Shown here one piece after another: positions 1 through 6,647 of a stretch of 9,606 nt of DNA. Origin of the DNA: Planktotalea sp. GTDB lineage: Bacteria; Pseudomonadota; Alphaproteobacteria; Rhodobacterales; Rhodobacteraceae. The notes under the pieces were generated by a model, which did not search any database, had not been told where the DNA came from, and saw only the letters and a program-made list of their open reading frames with translations. Each line of letters opens with the position of its first letter. The first letter of the stretch is position 1. The position numbers were made by a program, and so were the translations under genes. The DNA is taken from assembly GCA_024645145.1 (NCBI GenBank), contig JAHEGL010000062.1, positions 1 through 9,606 on the forward strand. Reading direction: 5' to 3'.

Positions 1-216
1 ACAGCTGACGGGCGCGAAGGCGGCGAGCAACGCGACCCGCTCGGGCGTAGTCCTGGAGCGAACGGTCAGGCCGGCACGGACCAAGGTTTGCTACAAGGCG
101 AAGACGTGTACCGACGCGCACGTGAGCTGCTCGATGAAATTCGTAAGCGTAGCGGCGAAAGCCTACGTCCTGAGGAAGAGCGCGATTACTTGCGTCGCCT
201 GTTGGACAGGTTTTAA
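1..216 (+). CDS. C-terminal fragment of a TIGR02302/DUF4175-type protein
   Basis: The frame is open from base 1 to a TAA stop at 214-216 and gives 71 residues; the start lies outside the window. The first ~35 residues are rich in Gly, Asp, Gln and Arg, as in a flexible linker. The rest is a charged helical tail that begins GEDVYRRARELLDEIRKRS and ends with the motif ERDYLRRLLDRF. That ending is what I recall from the C-termini of the long alphaproteobacterial TIGR02302 (DUF4175) proteins, which have N-terminal membrane helices and a long Pro/Gln-rich C-terminal part. Their function is not known to me. The gene ends 4 bp from the stop of the convergent zinc-ribbon gene, and no strong hairpin separates the two. 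Family assignment is from the tail and the neighbourhood only. Confidence 0.7.
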   Translation, partial: TADGREGGEQRDPLGRSPGANGQAGTDQGLLQGEDVYRRARELLDEIRKRSGESLRPEEERDYLRRLLDRF

Positions 217-220
217 GAGC

Positions 221-1021
221 CTAGAGGTTTTCAGACGCCATCTGATCAAGCCACGCCAAGCCTTTGTCGACGGACGTGCCTAATACGTCGCGCAGGCTTT
301 CGACCCCATTGCTATATTGCGCGATCAGCGGCTCTGCAGCGGGTATTATTTCGCTTATTTTTGGGCCGAAAACATACGCACCAATCGAAAGCGCTGCCAA
401 AACGATCATACTAAAGAATCCACGACGGAAACCGTATCCTTTGCCGCGCACCTTGGGCGTCGTACCGGGCAGATCCGCATCCGTTGCTTCGGCGGGTCTG
501 CGGCGCTCACCGGGCGAGCGCAGCGTTGAGTTGATTTCTTCGATGTCAGGAAGCAAATCACGGCGTGAGCCAGCGGTGGCGGTTACGGCAGCTTCTGCAG
601 GAACAGGTTCTCCGCACATGCGCGCCATTCGTTCGCGCGCTTCGCGGGCACGACGTTCACCTTCGTCCTCAGGCTGGCTCTCTAGTCCAAGCTCAGGTTG
701 GCTCTCTAGCCCGCCCCCTTGCTCAGCCGCCCGTGCTTGTGCTTCGAACTCTGCCTCTTGGCGCAAGACGTCTGAAACATTTGGATCAAGTTCGCGCTTT
801 TCCAATATCGGCATTTGCGGCTGGGGCTCTGACTCAGGTGGCGGGGCGACTGGCTCAACGCTTGGTCGATCCACTTCATCTGCCAAGGCCGCGTCATGAT
901 CTGGATGCGCTTGAAACCATGTATTCGAGCAGGCGGAACACTGTACATCACGCCCCTCTGTGGGGATGACTTCCGTTGGAACCTCATATTGAGCTCCGCA
1001 ATTTGGACAAATCAAACGCAT
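221..1021 (-). CDS. Membrane-anchored MJ0042-type zinc-ribbon protein
   Basis: A 266-residue protein. Residues 1-36 form a zinc ribbon with Cys5-x2-Cys8 and Cys28-x2-Cys31, starting MRLICPNCGAQYEVP, the MJ0042 / zinc_ribbon_5 pattern. Residues ~45-190 are Glu/Pro/Ala/Arg-rich, low complexity and probably disordered, with an 8-residue tandem repeat at 104-118. One hydrophobic helix at ~201-219 follows a basic stretch (KVRGKGYGFRR), which predicts the ribbon and linker inside the cytoplasm and a ~47-residue C-terminal tail outside. The start at 1021 is preferred over an upstream ATG at 1081 because the ribbon begins there and an AAGG ribosome binding site lies 7 nt upstream (1029-1032). The gene is divergent from ftsE. 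The role is unknown; metal or nucleic-acid binding, or protein contact at the membrane, are possible. The family call is firm, the function is not. Confidence 0.85.
   Translation of the reverse strand: MRLICPNCGAQYEVPTEVIPTEGRDVQCSACSNTWFQAHPDHDAALADEVDRPSVEPVAPPPESEPQPQMPILEKRELDPNVSDVLRQEAEFEAQARAAEQGGGLESQPELGLESQPEDEGERRAREARERMARMCGEPVPAEAAVTATAGSRRDLLPDIEEINSTLRSPGERRRPAEATDADLPGTTPKVRGKGYGFRRGFFSMIVLAALSIGAYVFGPKISEIIPAAEPLIAQYSNGVESLRDVLGTSVDKGLAWLDQMASENL
668..712. repeat. 24-bp in-frame tandem repeat in the zinc-ribbon gene
   Basis: Two near-identical 21-nt copies, at 668-688 and 692-712, repeat with a 24-bp period and differ at two positions. On the - strand they encode consecutive GLESQPE units (residues 104-110 and 112-118) inside the disordered linker. 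The period is a multiple of three, so a change in copy number would keep the frame. Confidence 0.8.
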
Positions 1022-1250
1022 AATACTACCTTGCCTTCTCGGCGCATTCACTAGCCTGATAAAGGCCACAGTTGGGATCACCTTATGCCTTCCTTAAGAT
1101 ATCGTAAATCCCAATCAAACAAGCAGCGCTGCGCTCATAAATCATCCAGGCAGACAGGTGATTGAAACCAACGGCAAGCTCAGGCACAACAGGTTAATTA
1201 TTTTGCGCTCCGACTTGAGCGCGAAAGCGGTGCGTCAGAAAGGTCGAAAG
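1022..1250. promoter_or_regulatory. Divergent intergenic region, zinc-ribbon gene / ftsE
   Basis: These 229 bp separate the start of the leftward zinc-ribbon gene from the rightward ftsE start. By layout they must carry the promoter of the leftward gene and probably that of the ftsEX operon. I looked for -35/-10 pairs on both strands and found only poorly spaced candidates, for example TTGAAA at 1162-1167 with no good -10 at 16-18 bp, so no exact promoter is called. An open frame continues upstream from ftsE to an ATG at 1158, but its 31 extra residues do not resemble FtsE. Confidence 0.45.
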
Positions 1251-1928
1251 TTGATCGAGTTCGAAAGGGTGGCTCATAGCTACAGCGGCGGAGAGCTTTT
1301 CAATGAGGTCTCATTGCGCCTCGCACCAGGGTCGTTTCACTTTTTGACGGGTCCGTCGGGCTCTGGCAAAACGACGTTTTTGAAGCTGTGCTATGGTGCT
1401 TTGGTGCCCTCATCTGGCGTTGTGCGGATCTTTGACGACGATGTGCGTCAGATGAGCCGCGATGACATCGCTCTCGCGCGTCGTCGCGTCGGCGTTGTTC
1501 ATCAAGATTGCCAATTTCTTGACCATCTCACTTTGCGCGAAAACCTCGCATTGCCTTTGACGGTAAGCGGCCATGAAGCGCTTGATGATGACGCAAATCT
1601 CAAGGAACTGATGGGGTGGGTTGGCCTTACGTCCCGCGCAGATGCGCTACCGCCAGAATTGTCGGGTGGTGAGCGTCAACGCGCGGCCCTTGCACGCGCT
1701 TTGATCATGTCGCCGGATGTCATTTTGGCGGATGAACCGACAGGAAACGTGGACTGGGAAATGTCACAAAGGCTTTTGACATTGTTGATTGAACTCAATC
1801 GCATGGGCAAAACGATTATGATCGCGACCCATGATTTGGGCCTGATCCGAGCTGCCAAAAACCACGTGCAAGCGCGCGTGCTGCGCATTTCAGGGCGTCG
1901 CTTGCAGCTTGCGGGGGCAGATTTATGA
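1251..1928 (+). CDS. ftsE: Cell division ATP-binding protein FtsE
   Basis: ATPase subunit of the FtsEX complex, an ABC-type system that transmits ATP hydrolysis through FtsX to periplasmic control of septal peptidoglycan hydrolases rather than moving a substrate. With a TTG start at 1251 the protein has 225 residues, close to the usual ~220. Visible motifs: Walker A GPSGSGKT (34-41), Q-loop Gln85, ABC signature LSGGE (137-141), Walker B VILADE (157-162), and H-loop His194. The TTG start is chosen because the FtsE fold begins MIEFERVAHSY and an AAAGG ribosome binding site lies just upstream; the ATG at 1158 would add 31 unrelated residues. The stop overlaps the ftsX start (ATGA, 1925-1928), which predicts translational coupling. 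The neighbour ftsX separates this from other small ABC ATPases such as LolD. Confidence 0.95.
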   Translation: MIEFERVAHSYSGGELFNEVSLRLAPGSFHFLTGPSGSGKTTFLKLCYGALVPSSGVVRIFDDDVRQMSRDDIALARRRVGVVHQDCQFLDHLTLRENLALPLTVSGHEALDDDANLKELMGWVGLTSRADALPPELSGGERQRAALARALIMSPDVILADEPTGNVDWEMSQRLLTLLIELNRMGKTIMIATHDLGLIRAAKNHVQARVLRISGRRLQLAGADL

Positions 1929-2827
1929 GTGTGCTTCGCTCGGTCATTGATTTCGCAATCGGTGATGCGCAGGCAGAAAAGGCCGTGCCGCCGACCGGAT
2001 TTACTGTACGGCTTACGGTGTTCAGTGCCGCTGCGATGGCCTTTTTGGTAGTTTTTGCGTTGGCTCTTTCCCTTGCTGCAGGGCGGCTCGCGGATCGTTG
2101 GAGTGATGAACTGGCGCGCAGCGCAACTGTGCGTATTTCTGCACCTGCAGCGCAAATGGCGGCGCAAACAGAGGCGGCTTTGAATGTCCTGCGCACGACT
2201 GAAGGCGTTGAATCGGCGCGCGCACTTTCTTTAGAGGAACAACGTGCGTTGCTTGCTCCTTGGTTCGGTCCCGAGCTGCCGCTTGATGCATTGCAGCTGC
2301 CGCAGATGATTGAAGTGATTGAAACAGCTTCCGGTTTTGATGGGGATGGCTTGCGTTTACGCCTTGCGGGAGAAGTGCCGGGTGCTGTGCTTGATAATCA
2401 TGCACGTTGGCGCGGCCCGCTTGTTTCAGCGGCCAGTTCATTGCGCTTGCTGGGTTGGGTTTCGATTGTTTTGATCGCCCTTGCCACGGGGGCCATGATA
2501 ACATTGGCGGCCAACGCAGCCCTTGCAGCCAATGCGCAAGTGATTGCAGTGATGCGTCTGGTTGGTGCGCGCGACAGTTATATTGCTCAGGCGTTTATGC
2601 GACGTTTCACCCTTCGCGCGCTCGCAGGCGCTGCGGGGGGTACTTTGTTTGGCGCGTTTGCACTTTTGCTTTTGCCAAGCGCCTCTGAAGAAGGTGGCTT
2701 TTTGACAGGGCTTGGCCTTCAGGGCGCGCATTGGTTTTTGCTGATCTTAATACCCATTTTAGCAGCGGTCGTTGCTTTTCTTGCGACCCGCCTTGCAGCG
2801 CACAACACGCTTAGGAGCCTGACATGA
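1925..2827 (+). CDS. ftsX: Cell division protein FtsX (permease-like subunit)
   Basis: Integral membrane partner of FtsE, 300 residues, the usual length. The hydropathy pattern is that of FtsX: a short cytoplasmic N-terminus, TM1 at ~31-53, a large extracytoplasmic domain at ~54-173, TM2 at ~174-198, TM3 at ~230-251 and TM4 at ~268-290. The stretch VIAVMRLVGARDSYIAQAFMRRF between TM2 and TM3 is the typical FtsX-family cytoplasmic coupling segment that meets FtsE. In studied bacteria the extracytoplasmic loop binds activators of murein amidases or hydrolases; whether the same partner is used here cannot be told. The start overlaps the ftsE stop by 4 bp, and the stop overlaps the acyltransferase start by 4 bp, so all three are probably made from one transcript. 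Confidence 0.93.
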   Translation: MSVLRSVIDFAIGDAQAEKAVPPTGFTVRLTVFSAAAMAFLVVFALALSLAAGRLADRWSDELARSATVRISAPAAQMAAQTEAALNVLRTTEGVESARALSLEEQRALLAPWFGPELPLDALQLPQMIEVIETASGFDGDGLRLRLAGEVPGAVLDNHARWRGPLVSAASSLRLLGWVSIVLIALATGAMITLAANAALAANAQVIAVMRLVGARDSYIAQAFMRRFTLRALAGAAGGTLFGAFALLLLPSASEEGGFLTGLGLQGAHWFLLILIPILAAVVAFLATRLAAHNTLRSLT

Positions 2828-3561
2828 GCGAGAAGAAAAACCCGGTGCAATGGTTGCGCTCCCTCCTGTTTGTTGGACAGATCTATTTCATGATGCCGAT
2901 CATCGGGCTTTTGTTCGCGCCATGGGCATTGTTCTCAAAACGTGGTGCGCGTGCATGTTGCAAAAGCTATAGCCGCTGGGTGTTTTGGACAGCCAGTTGG
3001 ATGGTGGGCTTAAAGGTCGAAGTGCGTGGAACACCCCCGACAGAGCCGGGGCTTGTTGCTGCAAAGCACCAGAGCTTTCTTGATATTATGATGATTTTTA
3101 CAGCGATTCCTGCTGGGAAATTCATCATGAAAAAGCAGATTTTATGGACGCCCGTAATTGGTCAATACGCCAAGCTTTTAAATTGTATCGCAGTTGATCG
3201 CGGCAAGCGGGGCGTGGCGATTGAAAAGATGGTCAAAGACGTGAAAGCGGGCCTTGTTGAGGCTGGTCAGTTGATCATTTACAGCCAAGGCACGCGCGTC
3301 GCACCGGGCGCACAACTGCCCTATAAGGTTGGCACAGGCGTGCTTTATGAGCAGATGGGGCAGACATGTTACCCAGTCGCGACCAATGTAGGTGTTTTCT
3401 GGCCGAAGACCGGTATTTATCGCAAGCCCGGTGTTGCAGTAGTCGAGTTTCTGGAACCGATTGAAGTGAGCCTGGAGCGCAGTGAATTTATGCGTGTTTT
3501 GGAAGAGCGGGTTGAAACCCGCTCCAACGCTTTGATGCGCGAAGCGGGTTTTGATATTTAA
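2824..3561 (+). CDS. PlsC-type 1-acylglycerol-3-phosphate acyltransferase
   Basis: Predicted membrane-associated acyltransferase that places an acyl chain on lysophosphatidic acid, giving phosphatidic acid in phospholipid synthesis. The 245 residues carry a hydrophobic N-terminal segment (~12-36), the catalytic motif HQSFLD with His82 and Asp87 (HX4D), the substrate-phosphate motif as QGTR at 155-158, and the PVATN segment at 184-188. The family usually has EGTR, so Gln155 is a departure. The start at 2824 has an AGGAG ribosome binding site 6 nt upstream (2813-2817) and overlaps the ftsX stop by 4 bp. Coupling to ftsEX suggests membrane lipid supply tied to division, which is inference. A lyso-ornithine-lipid acyltransferase (OlsA-like) is an alternative that the sequence alone does not exclude. 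Confidence 0.88.
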   Translation: MSEKKNPVQWLRSLLFVGQIYFMMPIIGLLFAPWALFSKRGARACCKSYSRWVFWTASWMVGLKVEVRGTPPTEPGLVAAKHQSFLDIMMIFTAIPAGKFIMKKQILWTPVIGQYAKLLNCIAVDRGKRGVAIEKMVKDVKAGLVEAGQLIIYSQGTRVAPGAQLPYKVGTGVLYEQMGQTCYPVATNVGVFWPKTGIYRKPGVAVVEFLEPIEVSLERSEFMRVLEERVETRSNALMREAGFDI

Positions 3562-3565
3562 GAGC

Positions 3566-3596
3566 CCTACGTTTGTCGAAAAACCGTAGGTCTTTT
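3566..3596. terminator. Hairpin terminator between convergent plsC-type gene and lpdA
   Basis: CCTACG (3566-3571) pairs with CGTAGG (3585-3590). A slightly different pairing extends the stem by GTTT (3571-3574) with AAAC (3581-3584), leaving a one-base bulge and a 6-nt loop. A T-rich run TCTTTT follows on the + strand, so it fits an intrinsic terminator for ftsE-ftsX-acyltransferase. It lies between two convergent stops only 33 bp apart, so it may also end lpdA transcripts, although the T-run on that side is poor. Confidence 0.65.
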
Positions 3597-4983
3597 AAGC
3601 GTGGATTGCACCATCACCACAGGCGAGCGCGGCTTCGCGCACTGCCTCTGAATAGGTCGGGTGCGCGTGACAGGTCATCGCGAGATCTTCCGCAGATGCG
3701 CCAAATTCCATCGCAACACAGACCTCGTGAATAAGGTCACCCGCGCTTGGGCCGATGATATGCGCACCCAGAATGCGGTCCGTGTCCTTATCCGCTAGGA
3801 TTTTTACAAAGCCATCTGCGGCAAAGTTCGCTTTCGCACGGCCATTGCCCATGAAAGAAAACTTACCAACTTTGTAGTTTACGCCCGCGTCTTTCAGCTC
3901 TTCCTCGGTCTTGCCAACATTGGCGACCTCCGGGTGTGTGTAGATCACACCCGGGATAACGCCGTAATTCACATGCCCATGCTTGCCGGCGACCTGTTCA
4001 GCGGCGGCCATGCCTTCGTCTTCGGCTTTATGTGCGAGCATTGGACCGTCAATGGCGTCGCCAATCGCGTAGATCCCTTTGACATTGGTTTGCCAATCAC
4101 CGCCCGTTTTAATTTGGCCGCGCTCTGACATTTCAACGCCCAGAGCTTCAAGTCCCAGACCGTTGGTAAAGGGGCGGCGCCCCGTTGCGACAAGCACAGT
4201 GTCCGCATCGATCACATGCTCACTGTCGTCTTTGCGCAGTTTATAGGTGACCTTGGCTTTGGTCTTGTTGGTGCTAACGCCTTGAACGGCCGCACCAAGC
4301 ACGAATTTCAGCCCCTGCTTTTCAAGGATGCGTTTGAAAGATTTTTGCACCTCGGCGTCCATGCCAGGTGTGACAGTATCGAGGAATTCAACAACGCTCA
4401 CATCAGCGCCGAGACGTGCATAGACAGAGCCCAGCTCAAGCCCGATCACACCCGCACCGATCACAACCATCTTCTTTGGAATCTTGCCCAGTTCAAGCGC
4501 GCCTGTGGAGCTGACGACCATCTTTTCATCGACTTCGATCCCGGGCAGTGAGGAGGGCTCTGATCCAGATGCGATAATGATGTTTTTTGCGTTATGCGTC
4601 TCATCACCGACTTTGACTTTGCCTGCTTCAGGAATGCTTCCCCAGCCTTTGAGCCAGTCGATCTTGTTCTTCTTGAACAGGAATTCGATCCCTTTTGTGT
4701 TGCCCTCGATCACCTCGTCTTTGTAGGCGAGCATTTGTGTCCAATCGACGGATGGCGTTTTGCCTTTGAGGCCCATTTTAGCGAAGTTGTGTTCTGCTTC
4801 GTGCAGTTGGTGTGATGCGTGCAAGAGCGCTTTGGACGGGATACAGCCGACGTTCAAGCATGTGCCGCCGAGCGTATCGCGCGCTTCAACACAAGCTGTC
4901 TTCAGGCCAAGCTGTGCGCAACGGATCGCACAGACATAGCCGCCGGGACCAGAACCGATGATGATAACGTCATAGTCAGACAT
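3595..4983 (-). CDS. lpdA: Dihydrolipoyl dehydrogenase (E3)
   Basis: FAD-dependent disulfide oxidoreductase that reoxidises the dihydrolipoyl groups of E2 and passes electrons to NAD+. The 462 residues include the N-terminal FAD-binding GSGPGG (10-15), the redox-active disulfide in [13 protein letters not shown] (Cys42 and Cys47), a second nucleotide-binding motif in the segment [14 protein letters not shown], the FAD motif ending in YAIGD, and the C-terminal active-site pair His441-Glu446 in HPTYSE. Length and motifs are complete. The start at 4983 has AAGGA 6 nt upstream (4990-4994). Its place downstream of sucA and sucB makes it the probable E3 of 2-oxoglutarate dehydrogenase, though E3 proteins can serve pyruvate dehydrogenase or other complexes too. 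An 88-bp spacer with strong inverted repeats separates it from the MAPEG gene, so its expression may be partly uncoupled. Confidence 0.97.
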   Translation of the reverse strand: MSDYDVIIIGSGPGGYVCAIRCAQLGLKTACVEARDTLGGTCLNVGCIPSKALLHASHQLHEAEHNFAKMGLKGKTPSVDWTQMLAYKDEVIEGNTKGIEFLFKKNKIDWLKGWGSIPEAGKVKVGDETHNAKNIIIASGSEPSSLPGIEVDEKMVVSSTGALELGKIPKKMVVIGAGVIGLELGSVYARLGADVSVVEFLDTVTPGMDAEVQKSFKRILEKQGLKFVLGAAVQGVSTNKTKAKVTYKLRKDDSEHVIDADTVLVATGRRPFTNGLGLEALGVEMSERGQIKTGGDWQTNVKGIYAIGDAIDGPMLAHKAEDEGMAAAEQVAGKHGHVNYGVIPGVIYTHPEVANVGKTEEELKDAGVNYKVGKFSFMGNGRAKANFAADGFVKILADKDTDRILGAHIIGPSAGDLIHEVCVAMEFGASAEDLAMTCHAHPTYSEAVREAALACGDGAIHA

Positions 4984-5003
4984 GATGGATCCTTTTTGTT
5001 TTT

Positions 5004-5070
5004 GGGAGGGGGCTTTGCCCCCGTCTCGGCGCGCCGAGTCTCCCCCAGAGTTTATTTGGAAAAATGAAGA
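5004..5070. repeat. Intergenic inverted-repeat block upstream of lpdA
   Basis: This spacer between the MAPEG stop and the lpdA start holds a 6-bp hairpin GGGGGC/GCCCCC (5008-5013 with 5017-5022, loop TTT) and a perfect 14-bp palindrome at 5025-5038 that contains GGCGCGCC. An outer arm GGGAG (5004-5008) can pair with CTCCC (5040-5044), so a forked structure is possible. It is followed by CAGAGTTTATTTGGAAAAAT. I recall very similar blocks, with the same order of hairpin, palindrome, CCCCCAG and AT-rich tail, dispersed between genes in Rhodobacterales; that is memory, not a search. Read in the lpdA direction the hairpins are followed by an A-rich stretch, not a T-run, so this is a poor intrinsic terminator for the upstream genes. 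Confidence 0.65.
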
Positions 5071-5071
5071 G

Positions 5072-5461
5072 TCAAATCAGGGCCGAAATGAGCATGGCAA
5101 CAGTTGCAGCCAGCCCAATGACCCAAATGAGCGAGCGCCATGGCGCGAGGCCGAAGACGTAGGCGGGGACGTATAGAATACGCGCCCCGAGATATGTGAA
5201 GGCGAAGAGCATTGTTTTGCTGTCAGATTGGTCAGTGTAGGTGACGACGACAACGGCGATGGTGAAAAGGATGAGGCCTTCAAAATGGTTGTTCATCGCG
5301 CGTTGCAGGCGGCCAGCGGTGCCGGTCAGCACAATGGCTTTGTCGCGTGGGCCAGCAGCCTTTTTCACCCCAACTTGCATGATGGAGGCGAGCGAATATG
5401 CGCAAAATTGCAGGACCTGCAGGAGTGCAGCGAGCGTGAGGGCCATGAGTTCAGGTGTCAT
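5072..5461 (-). CDS. MAPEG family membrane protein
   Basis: A 129-residue protein with four predicted helices, at about 3-27, 62-77, 83-104 and 107-128, the size and topology of the MAPEG family (membrane-associated proteins in eicosanoid and glutathione metabolism). The family signature is visible after helix 1: [13 protein letters not shown], with Arg54, Asn57 and Glu61 (RxxNxxxE-like pattern). Eukaryotic members are trimeric glutathione-dependent enzymes; bacterial ones are mostly uncharacterised, so no substrate is claimed. The start at 5461 is chosen over an ATG at 5494 because it gives an ATGA overlap with the glycosyltransferase stop, has AAGGA about 10 nt upstream, and begins at the first conserved helix. 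It lies within the suc-lpd locus, a position I recall for this family in other Rhodobacterales. Confidence 0.88.
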   Translation of the reverse strand: MTPELMALTLAALLQVLQFCAYSLASIMQVGVKKAAGPRDKAIVLTGTAGRLQRAMNNHFEGLILFTIAVVVVTYTDQSDSKTMLFAFTYLGARILYVPAYVFGLAPWRSLIWVIGLAATVAMLISALI

Positions 5462-6441
5462 GTTTGTGCATTCCTTGCGTTTGGTTTTGACCATTTTCTT
5501 ATTTGATCAGTTGTGAGAATAGCCTTGCTGCGCGTGTTGAACCAGTCTTGGCAGGCGTGTTCTGCTCTTGCGATGTCTGGCAAGGCGCGCAGGAGTTTGA
5601 TTTCTTCTTGGATGGCTGTGAGGTGGCGTTGGTTCGACGTGTTATGTTCCGAATTTTGATTGGCGATCTGATGCCAGCGCGATCCAAGATGGTATTTTTC
5701 GGTTGTTTTACCTTGCCCATCACCGCGGTCGTTCTTCATCAAGAAGACGTCACGCGACGGGACTGCATTATGATTTATGCAAGCTGCCTTTGGTTGAAGT
5801 GCAAGATCAAGCGGGCGATACTTAGAGCGCTTTTGGTCATAGAGTCCTTCATCACTCAAGCGCGCGCCAAGAGCGGAACGCACATCAGGTGCAGGCTCTT
5901 GAGGGTCGATTGGCATGTGATCGTTCGCATGGCTGAATTTGCGGAAGCGAAACATGGATTTGAACTTTACGCGCTTTTCAGAAGGGTGATCTTCCGCTTG
6001 GGTGAACTGGCTTAACACATCGCCGGGCCAAGCGGTGTGATGATTGTCGCCGTAAGCCCACCAAGGCAACGCGATTACGTCGCCGTCACCAGCGCTGCTG
6101 AGCAAATCTGAAACTTTGCCTGCCCCGAGCCCGATGTTGATGAACTCGTCGGCGTCTATATGGGCGAACCATACAACGTCGGTTTCAGCAAGATGCGAAA
6201 ATGCAGCGCGGATACCGCTGTCTTGTGGGGTGCTGTTCGCAGGAACTGTGTGGCGCAAATGGGTGAGTGCCCCTTCCGCTTGAAGCGCGTCGAGCAGGAT
6301 ATCTGAGCCATCTGTACAATCGTTGGAACAGATCACCACGTCGTCAAAGCCGATGACGCGGTAATAGGCGACCCATTCAACGATAAAGAGCCCTTCGTTT
6401 CGCATACAAGCGACTACGCATGTTTTCTCAGCGTTGCTCAT
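5458..6441 (-). CDS. Glycosyltransferase family 2-like protein
   Basis: A 327-residue predicted soluble glycosyltransferase with no clear membrane segment. The N-terminal part matches the GT2-like type (Glyco_tranf_2_4 pattern): CVVACMRNEG (8-17), then LxEW-like VEWVAYYRVIGFDDVVI (21-37), NDCTDGS (40-46), and a DxD metal/nucleotide-sugar motif in HIDADEF (Asp96, Asp98). The C-terminal part has INHNAVPSRDVFLMKNDRGDG (222-242), a region typical of these putative polysaccharide or capsule glycosyltransferases. Donor and acceptor cannot be told. The start at 6441 is preferred to the ATG at 6459 because it gives an ATGA overlap with the preceding small gene; there is no strong ribosome binding site, consistent with coupled translation. 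Its stop overlaps the MAPEG start by 4 bp. A glycosyltransferase between sucB and lpdA is unexpected and may be an insertion into an older operon. Confidence 0.85.
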   Translation of the reverse strand: MSNAEKTCVVACMRNEGLFIVEWVAYYRVIGFDDVVICSNDCTDGSDILLDALQAEGALTHLRHTVPANSTPQDSGIRAAFSHLAETDVVWFAHIDADEFINIGLGAGKVSDLLSSAGDGDVIALPWWAYGDNHHTAWPGDVLSQFTQAEDHPSEKRVKFKSMFRFRKFSHANDHMPIDPQEPAPDVRSALGARLSDEGLYDQKRSKYRPLDLALQPKAACINHNAVPSRDVFLMKNDRGDGQGKTTEKYHLGSRWHQIANQNSEHNTSNQRHLTAIQEEIKLLRALPDIARAEHACQDWFNTRSKAILTTDQIRKWSKPNARNAQT

Positions 6442-6638
6442 GTGACAATTGCTTTGCACTCAGGACAGATCAAAATATTCCGATCTTCGGGATCGCGTGT
6501 AAACGGCGCAATATGATGGAGACGCCGATAAGGCGTCTCTCTGGGTTTGCTATTTGGTCCGACACCGACGACCCATTTCACCTCAGCGCTAAAACTGCAT
6601 CTGGGGCAGGTTAGCGTTTTGGGTTGCAGATAGGCCAT
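6438..6638 (-). CDS. Small double-CxxC (zinc-ribbon-like) protein
   Basis: A 66-residue soluble protein with two CxxC pairs, Cys11-Cys14 in LTCPRCSF and Cys58-Cys61 in LICPECKA, which together can make one four-cysteine zinc site. The segment between them, including VVGVGPNSKP (24-33), is polar and has no membrane helix. I recognise it as a small conserved hypothetical protein of Rhodobacterales found next to sucB, but no function is known to me. It starts 9 bp after the sucB stop and its stop overlaps the glycosyltransferase start (ATGA), so it is expected to be translated from the suc transcript. No good Shine-Dalgarno is seen, so its translation may depend on ribosomes ending sucB. The cysteine pattern and gene coupling make it a real gene despite its size. 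Confidence 0.82.
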   Translation of the reverse strand: MAYLQPKTLTCPRCSFSAEVKWVVGVGPNSKPRETPYRRLHHIAPFTRDPEDRNILICPECKAIVT

Positions 6639-6647
6639 CGCGTTGGA

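Noticed and set aside
204..245. Possible terminator between the convergent genes ending at 216 and 221
   Set aside because: Only a 4-bp CAGA/TCTG inverted pair is visible and no T-run follows it, so it is too weak to call.
264..899. 211-codon + strand open frame opposite the zinc-ribbon gene
   Set aside because: Its Ser/Arg-rich product has no recognisable fold and lies antisense to a gene with a clear zinc ribbon, membrane helix and ribosome binding site.
1158..1250. N-terminal extension of FtsE from the ATG at 1158
   Set aside because: The extra 31 residues do not look like FtsE, and the protein length and ribosome binding site favour TTG at 1251.
2022..2504. 160-codon - strand open frame opposite ftsX
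   Set aside because: Antisense shadow of a well-supported FtsX, with no motif or ribosome binding site.
4984..5071. Intrinsic terminator of the MAPEG transcript before lpdA
   Set aside because: The hairpins are strong, but in the - direction they are followed by A-rich sequence rather than a T-run, so a repeat block is the better description.
5503..6015. 170-codon + strand open frame opposite the glycosyltransferase
   Set aside because: No recognisable domain, and the - strand gene has DxD and other GT2 motifs with overlapping neighbours on both sides.
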